64,000 nucleotides of DNA from a virus: positions 62,001-126,000 of IMG/VR virus record IMGVR_UViG_3300050821_008386; one strand, given 5' to 3'. Below, piece after piece: positions 42,942 to 50,349 of the stretch; within the stretch, counting starts at the first letter, position 1, and each line of letters begins with the position of its first letter. The notes beneath the pieces were generated by a model. The model was not told the origin of the DNA. It searched no databases and worked only from the letters and a program-made list of their open reading frames with translations. The position numbers and the translations under genes were made by a program.

Positions 42942-42968
42942 CCTATACCCGCTCGTTATTTTAGTCAA
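42942..42968 (-). promoter_or_regulatory. Candidate promoter of the minus-strand scaffold/glycan operon
   Basis: TTGACT at 42968-42963 and TATAGG at 42947-42942, 15 bp apart. The start point would fall near 42935, only a few bases before the ATG at 42933. The same TTGACT hexamer occurs at 43022 and 48750 on the plus strand. Confidence 0.45.
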
Positions 42969-43021
42969 GCGACCAAATAAAGAAATCTCATTTTATTTTT
43001 AAATTCATCGGAAAAACTTTC

Positions 43022-43045
43022 TTGACTTGCATTGCAAAACGGAGG
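43022..43045 (+). promoter_or_regulatory. TTGACT box and strong SD before the T4SS-like operon
   Basis: TTGACT at 43022-43027 is followed by GGAGG at 43041-43045. No good -10 box is at the right spacing downstream, so the hexamer may be a -35 box of an atypical promoter or an operator-like site. It forms a divergent regulatory region with the minus-strand promoter at 42942-42968. Confidence 0.35.
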
Positions 43046-43053
43046 ACAACCCC

Positions 43054-43086
43054 ATGCAAGCGTATGCATTACATAATTCTCAATAA
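43054..43086 (+). CDS. Possible leader peptide (10 residues)
   Basis: ATG at 43054 lies 8 nt after the best ribosome-binding site of the region (GGAGG at 43041-43045) and encodes MQAYALHNSQ. It overlaps the start of the pilin-like gene in another frame. It could be a translational-coupling or leader peptide. An alternative is that the site serves the ATG at 43064. Confidence 0.25.
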   Translation: MQAYALHNSQ

Positions 43087-43345
43087 TATCCTTGGCTTGC
43101 TTGCAGCGACGATGGATGTCGATACGGCTATTGGAAAGCTACTCGGCCTCATCGTCAAGTTCGGTTGGGTGGGCGGCGTGGGGCTGATGGTGCTCGGCGG
43201 CGTCTCAGCGTGGAGAGAGCATAATCTGACTGCGATTTCCGGTATTCTGATCGCTATTGGTGTCGCCTGTTGCGGTCCTTCGATTGTCGGCACGTTGATG
43301 GCGGCAATGAGCGGATTGAACGCGCAGCTTAACCCCACAGATTAA
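43064..43345 (+). CDS. virB2-like: VirB2/TrbC-like pilin candidate
   Basis: A 93-residue protein from the ATG at 43064. It has a hydrophobic N-terminus and two transmembrane segments, about residues 28-46 (FGWVGGVGLMVLGGVSAW) and 53-78 (ISGILIAIGVACCGPSIVG), joined by a short basic loop (REHN), which is the topology of VirB2/TrbC propilins. VirB2 forms the pilus and channel rod of type IV secretion systems. It is the first gene of the cluster and is followed by VirB3- and VirB4-like genes, exactly as in canonical loci. Family called from size, topology and position. Confidence 0.6.
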   Translation: MHYIILNNILGLLAATMDVDTAIGKLLGLIVKFGWVGGVGLMVLGGVSAWREHNLTAISGILIAIGVACCGPSIVGTLMAAMSGLNAQLNPTD

Positions 43346-43348
43346 AAA

Positions 43349-43723
43349 ATGGCGGATACTCCCCCGCAGTTACAGATGATCCGCAACGACAACGCGGATG
43401 AGGTTCGGCCCGGTTGGGGCGTATTCGCAGGCCGATGGTCGATTGTTCCCTTTATCGCAGGGGCATGTTTCATCAGCCTGATGAACATCTCAGCGTTCAT
43501 GGGACTGGATCTGGTCAGTTCACTCATCTTTGCGCTCTCCCCGGCAACCTTGATGACGGTGGCTGTCATTGTTTTCGTAAACCAGAAACCGCCGGGATAC
43601 CCCTTGGAACTGGCTCAGATGTTCTGGTTCCGAGGGCACGAATGGCTCTACATCCATGGGTACACAGACGAGCCGCCTCAGATCTGGTATTCAGGTAAAC
43701 CAGTGAGGCACCCGAGGTCATGA
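43349..43723 (+). CDS. virB3-like: VirB3/TrbD-like inner-membrane protein
   Basis: A 124-residue protein with two adjacent hydrophobic segments, about residues 30-50 (SIVPFIAGACFISLMNISAF) and 55-77 (LVSSLIFALSPATLMTVAVI), then a soluble tail (KPPGYPLELAQMFWFRGHEW). This matches VirB3, a small inner-membrane partner of VirB4. Its end overlaps the VirB4-like start (ATGA at 43720), as in loci where the two are coupled or fused. Confidence 0.65.
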   Translation: MADTPPQLQMIRNDNADEVRPGWGVFAGRWSIVPFIAGACFISLMNISAFMGLDLVSSLIFALSPATLMTVAVIVFVNQKPPGYPLELAQMFWFRGHEWLYIHGYTDEPPQIWYSGKPVRHPRS

Positions 43724-46380
43724 ACCGCATCCCGAACGGTTACCTGATCGATCGCTGCAAAGTCTGGTGCGAACCGGATGGTCAATTCGTGGTCAGTAAA
43801 GGGTCCAAAGCGGAGTTTCCCGATCTCTCGACCTCCGATGGGCAACATTGGTTGAACCTTGAATCGTCTTTACGCCAGTTGATGCGGTCAGTGAACGAGA
43901 GTGAACGCGTCCAGATCCTGTTCTATACCGGGCACGAGTTTAATCAACCTCTCGATCGTTATGACCAGAAGACAGGGGCATGCAGGATAGAAATCTGCCG
44001 CGAAATACGCGAAGAGGTGTCGACCTATTTCCGTGATCGGATGCTGAACCAGAGTCTCGTCAACGCCAACGTCGAGATTCACGTCTCCAGCAAGTTCAAA
44101 GCTAAATCGTCGATGTTCGAGGATGCATTTGACGTTGTCCGCCGGAACGTCGAAGAACGAGGCGATTATTTCGATATGGTGGTCCGAGGGTTGGGCGGTT
44201 CAACTCAGCCTTTGGAGGACCGAGGTCATTACAACGCTCTGATGCGGCATTGGAGTCCCGGCACACCGTGTGGCAAGACGGACGATATTGATCTCAGTTC
44301 GTGTTTGGAAGATCTGGTCAGGCGTTCAGATGTGGCACCGAGAAACGGCAGCCGGGAAACCGCGCACGGCTTTTATCTGGACGGCAAATATGTCGGCGTT
44401 TTCGTCGTTAAAAAGATGCCAAACGCTACATGGCAAAAGACCATGCAACCTTTTGTCACGATGGCGATTCCAGGGCTGCGGATTTGCCTCAATATGCGCA
44501 AACTCTCTTCATTGGCTGAAGAGATGCATGATGACAAACGGGATTCCACGCTCTCGAAAAACGCTGATAGCGCACGGGCTGTAGCCGGGAGACTCAAACA
44601 TTTTGATCGGATCGTTCGGTTACAGAAAAACGAGGTGATGCCGTTCGCCGCTCAATTAATCATCAGCATTTATGCCGATTCACCAGATCAATTGGATAGC
44701 CGGATGAACGCGACTCGTGTGGCGCTCGAACATTGCGGATGCCAAGCGTTTAATCCTGCGCTGACCACGAGCTCAGTCGCTCTCTTTAATTGCTCGACAC
44801 CGGGATACGGACCATGGACAGGCTACACACCTTACTGGCTCAAGATCGACGACATTCATCTGGCGCATATGTGCCCGGTGGGGTCGACGCCAACGGGTAA
44901 ACTCGATCAAGCCGATTGGTTGGTTTGTGGTAACCAGAATAATCTGGTTGGGTTCCCGTTCTTTATCGGCAGCCAACCATCTGATCTCATCGTCATGGGG
45001 AGTAAAGGCGGCGGTAAAAGCGCTACTACCCAGTACATGCTGCTTCAGGGCGCCCATCAATTCGGGTTCTTAGGGTTTATCGATGAAGGCGCCTCATGGA
45101 TCGAGACGGCAAGTCTTTTGGATCCGACATCGCGCCCGATTATTGTCGGCTCAAATTCAGGGCACACCTTTAATCCACTGGATACAAAAGGACTCGCTAA
45201 ATCGCCGCAGCATACACGCAGTGCAATTGCTCTGATTCAACTGTTGGCTGGCAGAAGCGACGATAAAGATCGGGATGCTGATCAGGCAGCGTTGATATCG
45301 CAAACCGTCAAAGCCTTGTACGAACGCGAGTTCGCTTATTGGAAGGTCAGGAATCCCAATGATTATTATCAAGCGTGCCGGATAGCGAATTTGGCGTTAC
45401 GAACTGTGGGCGAACATTTCGTGGATGCCGTTCAATGGCTCAAAGAAATGAAGCGGACGTCCCCGGACAAATATCGCGAAATCGACGGTGCATTGTCCGA
45501 GTCCGATGCCATGGCGTTAGCGAACGATCGCGACCTGAGTCATTTCATCAGTGACGCAGCGTTTTCCATGTGGACGCCCGATATGTTCCCGACGCTCTTT
45601 CATCTATGGGACGAACTGAACGCTCGTAAACGCGAGAAAGGCGCGTCACCGCTCTACGGTCCTTTAGCTTCACGATTAGAGCAATGGTTAGCGAACGGCG
45701 ATTACGGGCCGATCGTCGATGGCGCGTCCAATATCGATTTAGGCACCAAGTTCATCACGCCTGAGAGTCCTCTGAAAGTGGTCCACTTCGAACTCGGCGA
45801 GATGAACAAATCAGAAGCGCGATTGAAAGAGGTCTTAGGATTTCTCCTCGCTAACGAGATGCGCGCAGTGGTGCAGAATATGCCGAGGGCGATCCGTAAA
45901 GGGGTGATCATCGAGGAAATGACCAGTTTCTTGCGAGTCCCTAATGCGCAGGAAATCGTCATCGATTACTCCGAGCGGATGCGGAAATACAATTGCTGGT
46001 TGGGATACGTCTTTCAGCAATATTCAGGACTGCTCAAAGCCGACAAACAGGTGGCTGAAGCGATCGTGGGTAATTCCTTGGCAATGATGCTGATGATGAA
46101 TAAAAACCCCGAAGACCTGATTGCCCTCAACGATTACGTGCGAATCCCTGAACCGATCCGGCAAGCCGTTCAACAGTTTCCGCCACCTGAAAGTCTCCGT
46201 GGACGTAAAGACGCTTATGCCGGGTGCGTTTACGTGGATAAATCAGGGGCCCGCCCGGAGTTCACGATCTGCCGGGTGATGATGAGTGAGAAAGTCGAAG
46301 CAATCACCAATTCAAGCGGCGACAGGTTCGACGCTAAACGCAAAGCACTGATGCAACCAAGAGAGATGGCTACCGTATGA
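43720..46380 (+). CDS. virB4-like: VirB4/TraC-type secretion ATPase
   Basis: An 886-residue protein of the usual size of VirB4 ATPases, which energise pilus assembly and transport at the inner membrane. Walker A is GSKGGGKS at residues 427-434, in the context SDLIVMGSKGGGKSATTQYM. A conserved FIDEGASWIETASLL follows, and Walker B is GVIIEEMTSF at 728-737. The N-terminal 400 residues carry the typical CagE/TrbE-like region with RHWSPGTPCG-type and LRICLNMRKLSSL segments. The end overlaps the lipoprotein gene (ATGA). It is the most certain member of the cluster. Related ATPases also occur in other DNA-translocating elements, so transport of DNA versus protein is open. Confidence 0.85.
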   Translation: MNRIPNGYLIDRCKVWCEPDGQFVVSKGSKAEFPDLSTSDGQHWLNLESSLRQLMRSVNESERVQILFYTGHEFNQPLDRYDQKTGACRIEICREIREEVSTYFRDRMLNQSLVNANVEIHVSSKFKAKSSMFEDAFDVVRRNVEERGDYFDMVVRGLGGSTQPLEDRGHYNALMRHWSPGTPCGKTDDIDLSSCLEDLVRRSDVAPRNGSRETAHGFYLDGKYVGVFVVKKMPNATWQKTMQPFVTMAIPGLRICLNMRKLSSLAEEMHDDKRDSTLSKNADSARAVAGRLKHFDRIVRLQKNEVMPFAAQLIISIYADSPDQLDSRMNATRVALEHCGCQAFNPALTTSSVALFNCSTPGYGPWTGYTPYWLKIDDIHLAHMCPVGSTPTGKLDQADWLVCGNQNNLVGFPFFIGSQPSDLIVMGSKGGGKSATTQYMLLQGAHQFGFLGFIDEGASWIETASLLDPTSRPIIVGSNSGHTFNPLDTKGLAKSPQHTRSAIALIQLLAGRSDDKDRDADQAALISQTVKALYEREFAYWKVRNPNDYYQACRIANLALRTVGEHFVDAVQWLKEMKRTSPDKYREIDGALSESDAMALANDRDLSHFISDAAFSMWTPDMFPTLFHLWDELNARKREKGASPLYGPLASRLEQWLANGDYGPIVDGASNIDLGTKFITPESPLKVVHFELGEMNKSEARLKEVLGFLLANEMRAVVQNMPRAIRKGVIIEEMTSFLRVPNAQEIVIDYSERMRKYNCWLGYVFQQYSGLLKADKQVAEAIVGNSLAMMLMMNKNPEDLIALNDYVRIPEPIRQAVQQFPPPESLRGRKDAYAGCVYVDKSGARPEFTICRVMMSEKVEAITNSSGDRFDAKRKALMQPREMATV

Positions 46381-46718
46381 TGATTCCCCGAACCGCGATA
46401 ATCTTCGCGCTCTTTACCGCCGGATGCGCGGCGCCGCGCCAGTATCAAGGATACCAAGTCGGGCGCGACTATTACGCGCACCTCGATTCTAAACAGAAAG
46501 AGGTCTTCGATGCCGGTGCCGAGTATGCTACCAACGATATGGTCCAGCGGGAGTACGACGTTGAACGCCGAGCGATGCGTCATGATCTGCCAGGTGCGCG
46601 GCAAACGACTCAATTAAACAAGAAAATCGTGCCCGTCTCCGTCGACAGTTATACCGGTCCAGACGGTGTCGAGCATGATGCCGGTTACAAGTTTATCGAA
46701 CTGAATTCGGTCCAGTAG
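46377..46718 (+). CDS. Lipoprotein of the T4SS-like cluster (VirB7-like position)
   Basis: A 113-residue protein with a signal peptide ending in a lipobox (TAIIFALFTAGCAAPRQ; Cys near residue 17). The rest is charged (AHLDSKQKEVFDAGAEYATN) with a short Gly-Tyr-rich end (SYTGPDGVEHDAGYKF). Lipoproteins of this size and position serve VirB7/TraV-like roles, anchoring VirB9 to the outer membrane. No motif proves it. Confidence 0.6.
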   Translation: MMIPRTAIIFALFTAGCAAPRQYQGYQVGRDYYAHLDSKQKEVFDAGAEYATNDMVQREYDVERRAMRHDLPGARQTTQLNKKIVPVSVDSYTGPDGVEHDAGYKFIELNSVQ

Positions 46719-46724
46719 AAAAGA

Positions 46725-47930
46725 GTGAAACGGTCGTGGCTGATAGTTGGCGTTCTTTTGCTCTTCGTGGGTAGATGCGAAGCGATCTATCCAGTGTACG
46801 ATGCCGCCAATTACGTTCAGAACGTGCTGAACTATATCAAAGCGGGATTGGCTTACGTTAAGGACGCAGAGATCGAGGTGAACACGAATTTGACCGTCCT
46901 TCATCAGATCACGCAGATAGAAAATGAGATCCTGGAACTAGAGAGAATGGGCGATCCGCGGGTCCTCATCAACCTTCCCGGCATCGAACAAATCGCTAAA
47001 CTTCAGCAGATCGTTATCCAAGCCCAGATCGATATCGCCAAGATCCGGGCATTCGTCAGCGCGGCCGGGATACAGGACAACTGCGACTCGATCATGCGGG
47101 CATACGGGTTCAGTTCGTGGCACGGATTCACCAGCGGATGGGGAGTAAAGTATTCGTGCACCGTACCGCTCCTGCAATTCTCAACGTCCGATTATCAGGC
47201 GGATTCATACGCTCAATCGCGCGTTCAACAGTTGATGACGCAAAAACAGGATCTGCTCGCGCAACGGGATATTGCGATTGCAGGACAGAAAGCGGCAACC
47301 GACGACACCACGAAAATGAGTTATGCCGCCCAGATAACCGCCCTGAACGGCGCTATTGCGGATCTCGATCAATCGATCAATCAAACACTGGCGTTAGCGA
47401 ACATCCAAGTGCGGATGAACGGATCAGCGCAGAACGTTTTTAACGGTATGTCAGGGCTACAGACCCTAGCGGCATTCCAGCAACAGGAAGAATACGGAAT
47501 AACGGCATTGGGCGGCACACCAACAGGAACCGCCCCCGGCTTACAGACAAACGGTACAGTAGTCGGCAACTCCAGCGAGTTCGGCTACATCGATAACCCG
47601 GCAATCGGCGGCACGGGCGATCCTGGAACATCCGGTTCATGGGATGTCGGAGCCGGGGGTGCCAATATCGGGTCACAAAACTCAACCGGGATAAGTTTAC
47701 CGCTGGCAACCGAAGTCGCGATGTTCGGTAGCGAATCCAATGCGCTCGGTCAGAATGTCATGGTGACCAATAATGCGACGGGCGCTTCGACAGTAACACA
47801 GATTGTTGATGTTGGGCCCGGCCAGTCATCGGTCGCTAAAGGCAACATCGTAGATCTTACGTACGGGACGGCAGCGGCCCTCGGGACTGAGGGAAAATCA
47901 ACCAACGTAACAGTGAGCAAAGTTCAATGA
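46725..47930 (+). CDS. VirB5/TrbJ-like protein with C-terminal RlpA-type DPBB domain
   Basis: A 401-residue exported protein with a signal peptide (WLIVGVLLLFVGRCEA) and GTG start. Residues 20-250 are helical: IYPVYDAANYVQNVLNYIKA, then LTVLHQITQIENEILELERM and QQLMTQKQDLLAQRD. This matches the coiled-coil VirB5/TrbJ group (pilus tip or assembly proteins). After a Gly/Thr-rich linker, the last about 80 residues read ESNALGQNVMVTNNATG, TQIVDVGPGQSSVAKGNIVD and LTYGTAAALGTEG, the double-psi beta-barrel fold of RlpA-type peptidoglycan-active proteins. The fusion could combine a pilus tip with cell-wall opening, the task of VirB1 in other systems. Confidence 0.6.
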   Translation: MKRSWLIVGVLLLFVGRCEAIYPVYDAANYVQNVLNYIKAGLAYVKDAEIEVNTNLTVLHQITQIENEILELERMGDPRVLINLPGIEQIAKLQQIVIQAQIDIAKIRAFVSAAGIQDNCDSIMRAYGFSSWHGFTSGWGVKYSCTVPLLQFSTSDYQADSYAQSRVQQLMTQKQDLLAQRDIAIAGQKAATDDTTKMSYAAQITALNGAIADLDQSINQTLALANIQVRMNGSAQNVFNGMSGLQTLAAFQQQEEYGITALGGTPTGTAPGLQTNGTVVGNSSEFGYIDNPAIGGTGDPGTSGSWDVGAGGANIGSQNSTGISLPLATEVAMFGSESNALGQNVMVTNNATGASTVTQIVDVGPGQSSVAKGNIVDLTYGTAAALGTEGKSTNVTVSKVQ

Positions 47931-48313
47931 TCAAGGAAGTCATAGCAGCAACCGCGCTTGCGTCGAGCGCATACGCCAGCGGCAGTTTGCCAGTGGCGCA
48001 CGAGTATAATCCGGCAAAACATTCTGGTGAATACGTAGCAACGGTCACTCGAGGCGGCCAATCAGCGCAGGTCGAGGTCAAGGTATTCGGCCAGGAAGAC
48101 GTGATCGCCGCACGCCTCGCCGGCGTGGCGCTGACAAGAGGATATCCGAACCATGCGCCAGCTGCCGAGATGGAAGCAGTGGTCAGGCAGAAAGCGATCG
48201 AACGCTGCGGTAACGATGAGGATATGGTCAGGATGTTCGTCAATGATGCCCGTGTTGCTTATATCACCCGGATGCGGGCGCTGAACGCCAAGACGGGATT
48301 GAGTATCCGATGA
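47927..48313 (+). CDS. Exported hypothetical protein
   Basis: A 128-residue protein with a probable signal peptide (VIAATALASSAYASGSLP). The mature part includes GEYVATVTRGGQSAQVEVKV, GQEDVIAARLAGVALTRGYP, EAVVRQKAIERCGNDEDMVR. It overlaps both neighbours by ATGA junctions. No family recognised; a periplasmic accessory of the secretion-like complex is likely from the context. Confidence 0.55.
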   Translation: MIKEVIAATALASSAYASGSLPVAHEYNPAKHSGEYVATVTRGGQSAQVEVKVFGQEDVIAARLAGVALTRGYPNHAPAAEMEAVVRQKAIERCGNDEDMVRMFVNDARVAYITRMRALNAKTGLSIR

Positions 48314-48744
48314 AGATCGCGGCAAAACCGACTCGCTATAACGGCGTCGAATTCAAGTCACGTCTTGAGGCGCGTTTTGCCGAGATGCTCACGCACAAGC
48401 GGATGTTATGGGAGTACGAACCTCTTTCTACTTGGTTCGGGACGTATCAGCCAGATTTCTACCTCCGCCATATGGGACACCAAGGCTTGTACGTCGAGAT
48501 CAAACCTCGGGAATATATCGCAGAATTACAGATGTTCTGGAACGCCATATGGTCCGCTCCGGCGCCGTGGGTCTGCATAGATAAAGCGCATGGATTCCGA
48601 GATCAATGGGTGATAATTCAAGGTAACAGCAGGTTCAAAAGCGGGCTGCAGTTCTCTTCTGTCACCGTTCCTGTGAGTTTCAAGTCCTCCGGCGATCTCC
48701 ATTACTTGGAAATAGAGACGGAAGGACTCCTCTATTCGCCATAA
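48310..48744 (+). CDS. PD-(D/E)XK-type nuclease-like protein
   Basis: A 144-residue protein with the motif order of a small restriction-type nuclease fold: YNGVEFKSRLEARFAEML (acidic helix), WEYEP, YQPDFYL (Asp at the metal site), and LYVEIKPREY (E-x-K). Related proteins in phages include Holliday-junction and T7 endonuclease I-type enzymes. Its presence inside a secretion-like operon, between an exported protein and the VirB6-like gene, is unusual. It has no signal peptide, so it would act in the cytoplasm, perhaps on the DNA transported or on host DNA. Confidence 0.65.
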   Translation: MKIAAKPTRYNGVEFKSRLEARFAEMLTHKRMLWEYEPLSTWFGTYQPDFYLRHMGHQGLYVEIKPREYIAELQMFWNAIWSAPAPWVCIDKAHGFRDQWVIIQGNSRFKSGLQFSSVTVPVSFKSSGDLHYLEIETEGLLYSP

Positions 48745-48749
48745 AAACC

Positions 48750-48778
48750 TTGACTGTGCTTGCGATAGCATGGTAGAC
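48750..48778 (+). promoter_or_regulatory. TTGACT box upstream of the VirB6-like gene
   Basis: TTGACT at 48750-48755, followed by GTGCTTGCGA, in a 48-bp gap. The hexamer and following bases resemble those at 43022 (TTGACTTGCATTGCAA). A weak -10 candidate, GTAGAC at 48773-48778, is 17 bp away. It may be a second promoter for the distal part of the cluster. Confidence 0.35.
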
Positions 48779-48792
48779 GCAATGCAAATCCG

Positions 48793-49752
48793 ATGACTAA
48801 CCAGTTCTTACAGGCCATCTTTCCCGGGTTCAGCGCGGGCCTCCAATCCCTCCACAACGTCCTGATAGGGCCTGCGGCGTTGATCTGTATCGCTGGCATG
48901 TACCTACGGCTTCTGAAAGCCGGAGCGTCCACAAACGAAGTCTACGACGTTCTGGTGCGTGTTGGATTAGTCGTTGTGGTCATCAGCCAGGTGTACACGA
49001 TTGGCGATATCCTCGTCCAACTGGCGACTGATCTGGTGACAGCTACCGGATGGAAAATCGATCAGAACATGTGGCAGGATTATACGGTCGCCGTGATGAC
49101 CAAATACAATCCGGTCACCCAACCCGGCAACAATAACCCGCTCCAGTTTTTTTCGAACGCGTTTCAGGGGGCGTGGATTGGCGCATGGGCCACGTTCGTC
49201 TATGGATTCTCCATTTTCGCTTCTGGACTGATGATGCTCTCGCGACTTCTGCAATCGATCCTGATTAATGTTGAGATGGGACTATCTCCCTTGTTCCTCG
49301 CGGCGATCGTGGTGCCGTCGCTTGTCACCCTCGCAACGCGTTGGGGTACAACGTTTATAGCTCTCTGCATGTGGACCGTGGGGTTTGCCATTGCGGACCT
49401 CGGCACCAAAGGATTTATGGATTTAGCGGTTAATCCCGGCAATAACGCAGTGCTTGGCGCGGCCAACGCTGTCGGTGCGTCCACGATGCTTTGGGTTTTC
49501 ATGGGATTGTGGATCTGTTTCGTCTCGGTGATGGGACCGATACTGATCTGGAAAGCCATCGTGAGTAACGGCAGTCACGGTCTGCACATGATCCCCATGG
49601 CGATGATGGGCGCGGTATTCGCCGGAACCGCGATGGCAAAAGGCGCGATCGGCAACGTTGCGGCAGGTGGCAACGCCGCAGTGACACTCAGTTCGCCTCC
49701 CGCTTCTCGTAACGGCGTTGTCCGTCCCGGCTTTGCTAATTCACGACCATGA
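48793..49752 (+). CDS. virB6-like: VirB6/TrbL-like polytopic membrane protein
   Basis: A 319-residue protein with six or seven hydrophobic segments, e.g. GPAALICIAGMYLRLL, VGLVVVVISQVYTIGDIL, WATFVYGFSIFASGLMM, LFLAAIVVPSLVTLATRW, FIALCMWTVGFAIADLG and WVFMGLWICFVSVMGPILIW, plus a large periplasmic-type loop (TGWKIDQNMWQDYTVAVMT). This is the topology of VirB6/TrbL, the inner-membrane channel component. The C-terminus is Gly/Ala-rich and polar. It is positioned between VirB5- and VirB8-like genes, as in P-type systems. Confidence 0.7.
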   Translation: MTNQFLQAIFPGFSAGLQSLHNVLIGPAALICIAGMYLRLLKAGASTNEVYDVLVRVGLVVVVISQVYTIGDILVQLATDLVTATGWKIDQNMWQDYTVAVMTKYNPVTQPGNNNPLQFFSNAFQGAWIGAWATFVYGFSIFASGLMMLSRLLQSILINVEMGLSPLFLAAIVVPSLVTLATRWGTTFIALCMWTVGFAIADLGTKGFMDLAVNPGNNAVLGAANAVGASTMLWVFMGLWICFVSVMGPILIWKAIVSNGSHGLHMIPMAMMGAVFAGTAMAKGAIGNVAAGGNAAVTLSSPPASRNGVVRPGFANSRP

Positions 49753-49928
49753 GAAAACCAATCCAGCTAACGTCCACATCACAGATATCGAAGGGAACGG
49801 GAGAAATCGTCACCACGTTATTCGCGTTGTCGGATGACGGTAAAATGTTCGTCTTAAAAAAGGGAGAGAAAGAATGGGAATGGATGGAAGTCCCCCCGCT
49901 CCCGCAACCGGCAGGACCAGAGTTGTGA
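49749..49928 (+). CDS. Hypothetical 59-residue protein
   Basis: A short frame starting in the VirB6-like stop (ATGA) with the product MRKPIQLTSTSQISKGTGEI, then a central SDDGKMFVLKKGEKEWEWME segment and a Pro-rich end. The GKMFVLKKGEKEWEWM stretch looks like a beta hairpin. It lacks a signal peptide. Unknown; the phased overlaps on both sides support translation. Confidence 0.5.
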   Translation: MRKPIQLTSTSQISKGTGEIVTTLFALSDDGKMFVLKKGEKEWEWMEVPPLPQPAGPEL

Positions 49929-50017
49929 AAGCAATGAAAACGATCCTCTTAATTTACTTTGCTCTCTCCGTCGTTGAAGCATTCCTCAAACTCTACGTGG
50001 CCTTGGCTGCAAAATGA
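49925..50017 (+). CDS. Membrane micropeptide (30 residues)
   Basis: GTG start overlapping the upstream TGA (GTGA), ending in an ATGA overlap with the next gene. The product, VKAMKTILLIYFALSVVEAF then LKLYVALAAK, is one transmembrane helix. Small single-helix proteins can stabilise membrane complexes; function not known. Confidence 0.5.
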   Translation: MKAMKTILLIYFALSVVEAFLKLYVALAAK

Positions 50018-50349
50018 CAAAGCCGCACGAATTACACCTGCCGCCGCATGACGACATGATCACTCTGTGGTCCGGGGACCATTACACCGTAGCCCTGCAC
50101 CAAGACGGGTTTATCCTCGCCGTCTATCTTGCGTGGTCACTGATTGGTCTGGCAGTCTATCTATTCGGTCACGGACTAGCGCCGCGTCCACGCACTCTCT
50201 TAGGTTTATTCTGCGGGCCGGGTGCGTGGATTGCCGCCGGGTACAAATGTTATCACTTGGAAAAGCATCGGCGCGACGCGCTTCCACCACCTCTGCCGAA
50301 GCTCAAACCGCCTCCACTAAGACATTGGGAATTCAAGCCAAGGAACTAA
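50014..50349 (+). CDS. Membrane protein of the T4SS-like cluster
   Basis: A 111-residue protein with two hydrophobic segments, about residues 32-52 (GFILAVYLAWSLIGLAVYLF) and 62-78 (TLLGLFCGPGAWIAAGY). The C-terminus is proline- and lysine-rich (ALPPPLPKLKPPPLRHWEF), so it faces the cytoplasm or binds a partner. No family recognised. It sits directly before the VirB8-like gene. Confidence 0.55.
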   Translation: MTKPHELHLPPHDDMITLWSGDHYTVALHQDGFILAVYLAWSLIGLAVYLFGHGLAPRPRTLLGLFCGPGAWIAAGYKCYHLEKHRRDALPPPLPKLKPPPLRHWEFKPRN

